DNA of 30,000 bases from Prorocentrum cordatum (taxonomy: Eukaryota > Sar > Dinophyceae > Prorocentrales > Prorocentraceae), in contig CAUYUJ010000906.1 of assembly GCA_963575745.1 (NCBI GenBank), positions 1-30,000 of the forward strand, written 5' to 3'. The notes below the pieces were generated by a model. It was not told the DNA's origin. It did not search any database and worked only from the letters and a program-made list of their open reading frames with translations. Positions 1 through 7,294 of the stretch are shown in pieces. Positions within the stretch are counted from its first letter, which is position 1; each line of letters opens with the position of its first letter. The translations under genes and the position numbers were made by a program.

Positions 1-339
1 GTTGTTGTCGCATGTGTGATCGCATGTGTTCTCTTACATCGTTGGCCTTCCGGGTCCGTCATTCAATTTGGTTCCCAACCGCGCCCGTTCGGGTTTGGTA
101 CCACGGCGGTTGGTAGCCAACCAGGCGGCGACGGGTGTCATATGTGCCCGCTGGGTCTTGTACCCCGACACTTGACAGCCACATTCCGTCAGGAGGATCT
201 CCTGCATGTTCTTCAAGTATCGTGTTGGGCTTCCGTTCGGTTTTTTCTTTAGATCACCGCCGCGCCCGAACACACATCCCAACACAGATCATTACAGGTG
301 TCCTGCTCTGCAGAGGGGATGGCGCTTGTGGGCGGCCTT
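1..339. other. no gene recognised
   Basis: Mixed-composition sequence with short open frames on both strands. None gives a recognisable motif or convincing splice borders. I see nothing that can be named here. Confidence 0.5.
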
Positions 340-722
340 CGTGAGGTTCGTGGCCTCGGGAGCGCCAGCGCGCAGTAATTCTGAGGCGTTGCGGCTTCGG
401 GGGCGCCGCCGTGTCATCAGGTGCGACGATGCGGCGGCCTCGGGGGAGCGCGAGCCTGGCGCATTTCACGAGGGACTGCGGCGGGGGGCGGGGGCGAGAG
501 GCCGGCGCAATCTCAACGCACTGCGGCCCCGGGGGCGCGGGCGCGTAGCACTCTTTCGAGGGGGGTGCGGATTCGCGGGCGCTTGCTTGTCGAAGATTTC
601 GAAGCGGCCCGTGGCCTCGCGAGCGCGAAAACCTGGCGTGAGTGCACAGCGGGCCGTGGCCCCGGGAGAGTGCGAGGAGGGAGGTGACCTTGCGAGGGAG
701 CGTGGCTTCGGGGGCGCGCAGC
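340..722. repeat. degenerate GC-rich tandem repeat, about 44-bp spacing
   Basis: A motif like GTGGCCTCGGGAGCGC recurs near 349, 388, 431, 523, 611, 655 and 703. The spacings are 39-48 bp or about twice that (92 and 88), so the ancestral unit was probably near 44 bp with diverged copies between. Open frames across this block follow the repeat and are not taken as genes. Confidence 0.6.
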
Positions 723-734
723 TGTGGTATGCAA

Positions 735-949
735 CGTGTGCCAGGGCTCTCCTGCCTCCTCCTCCTCCTCTTCCTCGTCCCCGTCCCCCTTCTCGCCCTT
801 TTTCCTTGTCCTCCTCTTTGTTCGAGTCCTCCTCCTCTTCATCTCCCCTCCTCCTCGTCCCCCTCCTCCCCGCCGTCCTCTTCCTCCTCTTCCTCCTCTT
901 CCCCCCCTTCCTTCCCCCCCCTTCACCCTTGCCCCGCTCTCCCAGGAAG
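735..949 (+). repeat. pyrimidine tract (CCT/TCC-rich), about 200 bp
   Basis: Nearly pure C/T on the plus strand, made of TCC, CTT and CCC runs. It ends in CTCTCCCAG at about 949, which could act as a splice acceptor for something downstream. Such tracts are also able to form triplex DNA. Confidence 0.8.
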
Positions 950-1110
950 TTCGGGGCACGTGATTTGGGGAAGGTCAGACGTCATCACAACCGTGGGACA
1001 AGAAACGAAAACCTCTGTCCGGGGGTGACTGAAAGTGCCCCCGGCCCAAGGTGCTTCCAGTATTTCGCTCAACGGCGTCGGCGTCCGCTCCCATCTTCTC
1101 CCTCGGACAG

Positions 1111-1183
1111 CCTGGTCCACGCAGCCGGAGTTGAGAAAGTCGTGGACGAGAGTTCGATTTTGAAAAGGATGTCCCATCCATGC
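1111..1183 (+). CDS. possible protein-kinase exon (N-lobe, alpha-C to beta-4 region)
   Basis: One plus-strand frame reads GVEKVVDESSILKRMSHPC. This matches the stretch of Ser/Thr kinase N-lobes that runs from the alpha-C helix (E..IL..) to the HP(F/N)(V/I)V motif before beta-4. The start is set by a pyrimidine-rich acceptor ending CTCGGACAG at 1110; an alternative acceptor ends at 1124. The end is set by a GT at 1184-1185, and a following exon starting with V(V).L would complete the motif. I do not see the glycine loop, the catalytic lysine, or the HRD and DFG exons elsewhere in the window, so this is at best one exon of a split gene, or a pseudo-exon. The match is short and made by eye. Confidence 0.3.
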
Positions 1184-2394
1184 GTGCAGCTGCTGCGCAG
1201 TTGGGGGGCTCGGGTCACAGAGTTTGAGGAAGCATTAAACGGGACCCGAATTTGTAACCGAGCCAGCTTCCATCTTTGTATCTGTTGCAAGCTTTCAGGA
1301 CGAATGTGCGCGGCGTCAAGGTGAATATTCCATTATCAAAAACATGTTGTCTCCACCCGCGTGACAGTGAAGCCTTTTTAGTCTCAGGATAGCAAGGAAA
1401 TCTCAAGCGACCCCCCCGGTTTGGCCTACGCACACATCCTATGGTGTGACATGGGGGAGCTAGTTCGAGGGACGAGGGATGGAGGCGCAAAGCAGTACGC
1501 AGAGAGGAACAGCACGTGCGGGTTCTGCCCGCCTCCGCTGACGGGGTGCTTCTCGAAGGCTTATTGGTTGGAGCACCATCGGGGTATCTTGGGCCGTCGG
1601 AGGGCAATCCCGGACGTGCTGGAAGAGTCATGTGGTTACCGTTCGGGACGAGTCCGGCACCTTCGGCAAGCATTTCTCGGCCTTGTATCTGGAGACCTTG
1701 TGTGGGTTTCCGGACCGTGAACTGTCTCATGGCCGTGGCCCATCCCGGTTTAATTTTGCGCCAGACTCTCTGAGACGTTTCGTGGAGTCTTTTTCGGAGC
1801 GTTCTCGAGGGAGTAGGGGGGGCAGTGTCAGAGTCCGTAGGGAGGTGTCTTAGGTCAGTTTTTTTCCGCAGGAGCCATTCGGAGTGTTCGCCGTGCAGAC
1901 ATGGGACAAACATCATAAACAGCAGTTCGCACACGGCAGGCATCAGTGAACACACCAGAGAAGTGATTAGCGAATGGCCTTCGGTGCATCCCGCCTCCAG
2001 CGTTAACAACAGAAATTGGCCCAGCTTGATTGTAGCAACTTCGGGAAACAGGCCCAGATTTCTCCAATGATATCTCGCCTTGATCATTTTCTTTGGTTGC
2101 AGTGGCCCCGAGACCTGACAGTGATTTGGTCTGGCCGGCGCGGCTTTGCCACGTGTGGGATCGGGTACCAGCACGTCGCGACGCGAATGTCCTGAGCTGA
2201 AAGGCTCCCAAGCTGGGCCCTCGGAGGAGGCCACCCCGGGCGCGCATCGTGGGCGCAGCGCGGGCGCTCCTTGGCCGCAGCGCGGACGCGCGACCCTGGC
2301 GCACGCGCGCCCTTCGACCAGACCGACGATCGCGCGCCGTGCGCTAGCGAGGCCGCCTGGGCCTCCTCGGAGCGCCGGGCCAGCGCCGCCTCCG
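1184..2394. other. no gene recognised (1.2 kb)
   Basis: Ordinary mixed-composition DNA with long open frames in several registers, the longest on the minus strand. They have no recognisable domain and conflict with each other. Around 2230-2390 (minus) a GC-rich frame reads as an alanine/arginine-rich helix (EAALARRSEEAQAASLAHG) just after a pyrimidine tract on that strand; it may be an exon but I cannot identify it. Confidence 0.4.
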
Positions 2395-2397
2395 TGG

Positions 2398-2660
2398 GCG
2401 GAGGAGGAGGAGGAGGGAGGAGGAGGAGGAGGAGGAGGAGGAGGAGGAGGAGGAAGGAGGAGGGAGGGGAGGAAGGAGGGAGGAGGAGGGGAGGCAGGAG
2501 GGAGCGGGGAAGAGGAGGCAGGAGGAGGAGGAGGAGGAGGAGGAATGAGAGGAGAGGGAGGAAGGCGGAGGTACAAGCGAGGGGAGGAGGAGGAGGGAGG
2601 AGAAGGGAGGAGGGAGGGGAGGGGGAGGGGAGTGGAGAGCGGGGGGGAGAGGAGGAGGAT
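2398..2660. repeat. purine tract, GGA/GGGA-rich
   Basis: About 260 bp of almost pure G/A on the plus strand, starting as (GGA)n and becoming irregular GGAGGGA. Minus-strand serine/proline-rich open frames here are repeat artefacts. Confidence 0.9.
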
Positions 2661-2918
2661 GACCATGGAGGGGAGGGTGGGGGGGCGCGCGCAAGAAGTA
2701 TACGCGCGCGAGTCCCGAAGGGCCCCAGCCGCGTCTCCGCCCCGCGTGCCGGCGGCCAGGGCGCGCGCGCGCGCCCGCGCCTCCGCGGGCGCGGCGCCGC
2801 CCAGCGGGTGGGGAGGTGAAATGCGCGGCGCGCCGCAGCGGTCAGGGACGCGGCCCCCGACCCGCGGACTGCTCCGCGGCGCACATGTGTTTAAGTACGT
2901 TGCCGTTGTTGGAGACTC
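2661..2918. other. CpG-dense stretch with GCGC runs
   Basis: Very GC-rich, with alternating GCGCGC near 2760-2775 and many CpG dinucleotides. No coding feature recognised. Confidence 0.5.
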
Positions 2919-2935
2919 GATGCTCTGCACGAGCG

Positions 2936-3265
2936 GAACCGACCTCCTCTACTCCCCCCTCCTAATTTCCCCCGCCCCCCCCCCCCTCCCTCTCCCCTCC
3001 TTCTCACCTTCTCCTCCTCATTCCTCCCTCGTTCCCTCCCTCCTCCCCCACCTCCTCCCCCCTCCCCTCCCTCCTCCCTCCCCCTCCCCCTCCCTCATCC
3101 CGCCTCCCTCCCCCTCCCTCCTCCTCCTCCCTCCTCCCTCCTCCCTTCCTCCCTCCTCCCTCCCTCCTCCTCCCTGCCTCTCTCTCCTCCATCCTCCTCC
3201 TCCTCCTCTCTCTACTCTCCTCCTCCTCCTCCTCCTCCTCCGGACTGCCCGCACGCGTGGGAGCC
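2936..3265 (+). repeat. pyrimidine tract flanked by a 17-nt direct repeat
   Basis: About 300 bp of nearly pure C/T. It is bracketed by two copies of GATRCTCTGCACGAGCG at 2919-2935 and 3266-3282 (one mismatch). The direct repeat could be a duplication made when the tract or the adjoining MITE arrived. Confidence 0.75.
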
Positions 3266-3280
3266 GATACTCTGCACGAG

Positions 3281-3473
3281 CGAAATGGGCACGGAAAGAA
3301 TGGGCACAATGCCCAACAGCGGATCCTGGTCCTTTTGAGCAGGACTCGCTGTCCACGCCGCCGCGGCCTGTGTCCATTCGAGAGAGAAGGCCGCCTGAAC
3401 AACAGCGGCCGCTGTTGGTTTGGGACAACATTTGTTGTTGGGCATTGTACCCATTCTTTCCGTACCAATTTCG
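3281..3473. mobile_element. MITE-like element with about 40-bp terminal inverted repeats
   Basis: The left end at 3281-3320 and the reverse complement of 3434-3473 match over about 37 of 40 bases; both contain CGGAAAGAATGGG followed by ACAATGCCCAACA. The core between them is about 110 bp and has no coding capacity, which fits a non-autonomous DNA transposon. The left end overlaps the second copy of the 17-nt repeat that flanks the pyrimidine tract. No clear target-site duplication was found. Confidence 0.7.
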
Positions 3474-3729
3474 GGCGTCCAAAGATGCGGCTGCTCGTCG
3501 GGCGGAGTCGGAGGCACCAGGCGGCGTTCCTCCAGAGCTCGACCGGCAGCGCCGAGGGGCGGGAGTCCGCGCGGGAGTGCTTCCTGCACGGCGGCTCGGA
3601 CCGCCCAGCACTTGAGGCTGCGCTGCAGGCTTTCGTCGTCGGCGCTGCGCGGACTTTGAGGCTGAGCAGGTGGTCGCTACGGCGCGTCCGACTCCGCGCA
3701 TCCCGCGGGCGCGGGCCTGACCGACGGAC

Positions 3730-3911
3730 CCAAGACACCATCGCGACTCAGATGCTCACAGCCCCGGGTCGCCACCACCCGCTGCGACCGCCAACGCTCG
3801 ATACCTCGGCACCTCAGCTTCTCGGTGGCCCGGAGCGGCGCGTCGAACGCTGCCAGGTCGCCCCCGCCGCGCGCGGGCCACGTGAGGAGGTCCTTGACAT
3901 CCCAGCCGATG
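3730..3911 (-). CDS. exon-like stretch, product unknown
   Basis: One minus-strand frame stays open with a strong G/C bias at third positions and a protein-like composition, including GWDVKDLLTWPARGGG and LAAFDAPLRATEKL. A possible acceptor, TTCCTTGCGCAG, precedes it at 3912-3914. The downstream border is not clear: GT dinucleotides near 3740 and 3770 are candidates. I do not recognise the family. Other frames in 3474-4380 are also open, including a plus frame near 3560-3660 with ARECFLHGGSDRPALEAAL, so the coding strand is not certain. Confidence 0.25.
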
Positions 3912-4384
3912 CTGCGCAAGGAACTTCGACATCCGCAGCTCGGACGGCACGTCGCCATTGCAAGGGCCCATCGAGTTCGCGGCTCTCGGCTCTCGAGGCT
4001 GCCTGGGGCACGGCGGGCGGGTTGGGCCGCTGCGTGCCTCCTCGACCTCGGGTTCGCGCGCAGCGGTGCCAGTGACGGCGCCACAAACCTGGCATTCACA
4101 GGGCGAGTTGCAGACCGCCCAGATGATGCCTGTTTTGATTTCATGGGCACGGTGAGAGTTGGCCGGAAGACCCACGAACAGCGGACTGCAGACATGCGTT
4201 CAGGCGCGCAGGCATTGGGCCATTCTTTTCCACGGCGAGCTACGACGAGCTTGCATCCAAGGAGCGCGTGATGTCAAGGCTCACAGAGAAAGAATTGAAT
4301 AGAAGAGGCTCTCAGTGGTTCCAAGCGACGCTTGACGGCGGCCGCTGTTCTTGCCGACGCGCATGCGATGCGCGCTAAGCTTAA
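3912..4384. other. GC-rich region without a recognised gene
   Basis: Overlapping open frames on both strands. A minus frame near 4090-4150 has a Cys cluster (CNSPCECQVCG) that could bind metal, but no borders or homology can be supported. Confidence 0.35.
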
Positions 4385-4531
4385 GTCGGGCACGTCCCTC
4401 CCTACAGGAGGAATATAGTAAAAAGAATATTCGGTGGACCAATTTTTCATATTGTTTGATCATTGCCGAGCGTTCTTTGAGTATTCTTCGCTCTTGTTAC
4501 TTAATCCGCCTGTGGGAGGGCATGCCCGACC
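4385..4531 (-). mobile_element. intron-like inverted-repeat element, copy A
   Basis: The outer ends 4385-4408 and 4509-4531 are imperfect inverted repeats; both read GTCGGGCAYG..CC towards the core. On the minus strand the core begins GTAACAAG at 4500 and ends TTCCTCCTGTAG at 4402, so it carries donor-like and acceptor-like ends 99 bp apart. It shares the CCTGTAG end and flanking GGGACGTGCCCGA with copies B, C and D. Flanking TTAA (4381-4384) and CTAA (4532-4535 region) may be a weak target duplication. Confidence 0.65.
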
Positions 4532-4719
4532 TAACGCTAAGCAGATCCACCCCGGCTCACGGCCCAGTGCCACCCTTTTGCTGCGGGGGGCGGCGGGGTG
4601 AGAGTCGTTGCGGCAGCCGCCTTGTCCCTTGCGAGCGAGGGCCCGCGTCGCCGTGCACGCGTGCGGGCCGCCGCCATGCCCTCGCCCACCACCACCCTCG
4701 CAACCGTGCCCCGCTCCTA
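4532..4719. other. GC-rich spacer
   Basis: No feature recognised between the inverted-repeat element and the pyrimidine tract. Confidence 0.4.
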
Positions 4720-4903
4720 TTCTACCCCCCCCCCTTCCACCCAAGCCTCTCCCAGTCGTCCGTCCTCCTCCTTCTGTTGTCCCTCTTCCCCCCTCCCTCC
4801 CTCTCTCCTTCCTTCCTCTCCCCTTCGTTTACCTCCATCCCTTTCCCCCTCCCTCCCTCCCCCTCCTTCCAATCCCCCCTCCTTGCCCCTCCCCCCATTG
4901 GAG
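4720..4903 (+). repeat. pyrimidine tract running into a splice acceptor
   Basis: About 180 bp that is almost all C/T, ending CCCCATTGGAG at 4903. It directly precedes the H-protein exon, so it can be read as an oversized polypyrimidine tract of the upstream intron. Confidence 0.7.
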
Positions 4904-5002
4904 CCTTCTCCTTGGGGCGAGGTCGTCTACGTAGACCTGCCGTCCGAGGGCGCCACCTTCAAGACAAAGGATACGATCTGCACGCTGGAGAGCGTCAAGG
5001 CG
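4904..5002 (+). CDS. gcvH: glycine cleavage system H protein, single exon (lipoyl-bearing)
   Basis: The plus frame reads WGEVVYVDLPSEG, then FKTKDTICTLESVKA. This is the core of the H protein: the LG(D/E)VVYV-LP--G strand-turn, then the ESVKA motif whose lysine (4997-4999) carries the lipoyl group. H protein shuttles the aminomethyl group between the P, T and L proteins of the mitochondrial glycine cleavage complex. The usual length is about 125-170 residues; only about 33 are present, and similarity stops just after KAS. The exon therefore ends near 5000-5010, with a possible GC donor directly after the lysine codon. Upstream, the expected LGE reads as WGE because TTGGGGCGAG has one G more than TTGGGCGAG; this may be real variation, a base error, or a misplaced acceptor. 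The N-terminal HEW part and the C-terminal part were not found in the window. Confidence 0.7.
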
Positions 5003-5330
5003 TCCTGCGCCGCCAATTTTTCCAGAGGAGGAAGAGAAGGAACACAAATGAAGAGAAGGAGGACCAGCGTAAACCCAAGACGCATCAACGATGTTGCAAT
5101 AAACCCTCCCTCCAAATTCCCTCTTCATAGTTCCCAGCATGAACATCCTTTCGTTGCGGGGAACACTCCATTGAATACAGCCGCTGGAGGACCCTCACCT
5201 GTGCCAAAACACACTTCCTGGGATTACAACGCCGTGGATCAACGCGACGATTGCGTCCGGTCAGTCTAGAGCATGCAGTGGAATGAAGGACTGGGTGAGA
5301 CGTCATACCCAAGAGGGGGAGGATGGACGA
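5003..5330. other. no gene recognised; probably intron after the H-protein exon
   Basis: The H-protein frame stays open to about 5268, but the sequence no longer resembles the family. No second H-protein exon was found. Confidence 0.45.
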
Positions 5331-5456
5331 GGAATCGGTGGAGGAGGAAGTGGAAAAGGAGGGAGAGGAAGAGGGGGAGGAGGGATGAGGAAAGAGGAGG
5401 AGGAGGAATAGGGAAGAGGAAGGAGGAGGAGGAGGAAGAGGAGGAAGGCGAGCAGA
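5331..5456. repeat. purine tract (GGA/AGG)
   Basis: About 125 bp of near-pure G/A on the plus strand. Confidence 0.85.
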
Positions 5457-5509
5457 AAGGCCAGAGGCCTCTTGGGTGCCACTTAGAGTCTCTTCGGATT
5501 TCTTCCAGA

Positions 5510-6020
5510 CTTGTTGGGGTCCTCTTGGTGTGTCTTCGCTGTGTTTTCGCAGTCCCAGGGGGAGCATCTTGGGGCGTCGTCAGTGCCTCTGGGGAGCCTC
5601 TTGGGGCCTTCTGGGGGGTCTCTTGGGAGCCTCTTAAGGGCATCTTGGAGGCCTCTTGGGGGCCGCCTGCTCTCGGGTCGTCGTGGGTGCCTCTGGGTGG
5701 GGGGCCTCCTAGGGCCTCTTGGGGTCTCAGCCTTTTTTGGGGGGGCATCTTTGGGGACCTCTTGGGGGCCTCTTGGGGGCCTCCTGGGTACCTCTCGGGG
5801 CCACCTTGGGCACCCTCGGGAGCCTCGGAGGCCATCTTGGGGCCATCTTGGAGGAGATCGACCAAAGGAGGGGGGGGCCCGGCGATGTTGGCCTTCTCGC
5901 TGAGGCCTCGTGGGGCATATTGGGTGCCGCTGGGGGGCCGCTTGGGGGTCTCTTGGGGGCCTCTTGGGGGCCTCTTGGGGGCTTCTTGCACCCATCGGGA
6001 GCCTCGGGGGGCCCTCAGCA
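5510..6020. repeat. degenerate array of CCTCTTGGGGG units
   Basis: The plus strand repeats CCTCTTGGGGG(C) with variants at about 10-30 bp spacing (minus strand: CCCCCAAGAGG). It gives glycine/leucine/tryptophan-rich frames on plus and proline/arginine-rich frames on minus, which I regard as repeat artefacts. The same motif is scattered near 18180-18235 and 25785-25880. Confidence 0.75.
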
Positions 6021-6285
6021 GAGGCAGGGAGGGGCGAAGCAGGAAGCGATGGGGGAGTCAGCGATCCCATGGCCGCGCGCCGGGTTGCCGAGCACGCCTC
6101 AGAGGGGGGGAAAACAGCGCGCGAGGGGGTGGGCCTCTCGGAAGGGGCGAGCGGGAGGAACACGAGCTTGTGGCTGGAGCGGGAGCCTCGGGCGGGGCCA
6201 CCGACAGCGCAGCGAGGAGGAGGTTCGTGCCCGGAGGCCGCGGGGGCTCGGCGGGCCGAGAGCGCCGAAGGCTTCCCCCGTCGAC
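6021..6285. other. GC-rich stretch without recognised gene
   Basis: Open frames exist, but with no motif or splice context. Confidence 0.4.
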
Positions 6286-6440
6286 CATCTTTTTTTTGTT
6301 TCTTTTGTCGCTTTTTATTTGTTTTATTCTTTTGTTTTGTTTTTTTTATTGTTTTTTTTTTTATGTTTTGTCCATTTCTCTTCTTTTTTTACTTTTATCT
6401 TTCTTATTTTTTAGTTTGTTATTCTTGTTATCTTTTTCGC
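6286..6440. repeat. T-rich tract, about 150 bp
   Basis: Runs of T broken by G, C and A, in sharp contrast with the GC-rich surroundings. On the minus strand it is A-rich. It could be a decayed poly(A) or a pyrimidine tract; there is no proof of either. Confidence 0.7.
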
Positions 6441-6493
6441 TGGTGAGGCGAGAGATTGGCGGCCATAAAGACCATCCCTACCAGTAATTCACC

Positions 6494-7137
6494 ATGGGAG
6501 GAGGAGGAGGAGGAGGAGGAGGAGGAGGAGGAGGAGGAGGAGGAGGAGGAGGAGGAGGAGGAGGAGGAGGAGGGAGGAGAGGAGAAGGAGGGGGAGGGGA
6601 GGAGGAGGAGGAGGAGGAGGAGGAGGGGAGGAGGAGGAGGAGGAGGAGGAGGAGGATGAGGAGGAGTGAGGAGAGATGAGAGGAGGAGGAGGGAGTGCAG
6701 GAAGGGAGGCGGGAGGAGAAGGAGGGGGAGGAGGAGGAGGAGTGAGGAGGAGGAGCGGAGGAGGAGAGGAGTAGGAGAGGAGGAGGAGGAGGAGGAGGAG
6801 GAGGTAGGAGGAGGAGTACTTGGAGGATGAGGAGGCAGGAGGAGAGGAGGAGAGGAGGCGGAGGTAGAAGTAGGGGGAGGGGGAGGGGAGGAGAGGAGGA
6901 GGAGGAGGAGGAGGAGGAGGAGGAGGAGGAGGAGGAGGAGGAGGCAGGAGGCGGAGGGCTGGGAGGAGGGCTGGGAGGAGGGCTGGGAGGAGGGCTGGAA
7001 GGAGGGCTGGGAGGAGGGCTGGGAGGAGGGCTGGGAGGAGGAGGAGGAGGAGGCGGAGGAGGAGGACTGGGAGGAGGAGAACTGGGAGGAGGAGGAGGAG
7101 AAGGAGGAGGAGGAGGAGGAGGAGGAGGAGCGAGCGA
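6494..7137. repeat. (GGA)n microsatellite, about 640 bp, at the LINE 3' side
   Basis: Almost pure GGA/GAG on the plus strand, (TCC)n on the LINE coding strand. An internal minisatellite of GGGCTGGGAGGA units lies at about 6957-7040. It directly abuts the LINE 3' end, where the junction reads GAGCGAGCGAGCCGC. Long serine- or proline-only frames across it are not genes. Confidence 0.95.
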
Positions 7138-7294
7138 GCGAGCCGCAGGAGAGGCGTCCGAGTGACGAACACCAACCGCGTGTGAGACCTGAGAGCCACA
7201 GGGGTGGCGGAAGGCGGAAGCCTGGGAGAGGGTGGGGCGCCTCAGGAAAACCACACCCAAGAAAACCTCCCAGGCCCAAGTCCAAAAGAAAACA

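Noticed and set aside
206-1324. 372-codon plus frame near the start
   Set aside because: It spans a degenerate repeat and a pyrimidine tract; only the small kinase-like part at 1111-1183 looks protein-like.
1215-2930. 571-codon minus frame
   Set aside because: Openness comes from the repeat tract and GC content; no domain recognised.
6286-6440. Poly(A) tail of a minus-strand retrogene
   Set aside because: The A-rich strand is interrupted by many other bases and no coding sequence ends beside it.
5273-6487. 404-codon plus frame rich in GASWGPLGG
   Set aside because: It follows the CCTCTTGGGGG array; the minus strand is equally open.
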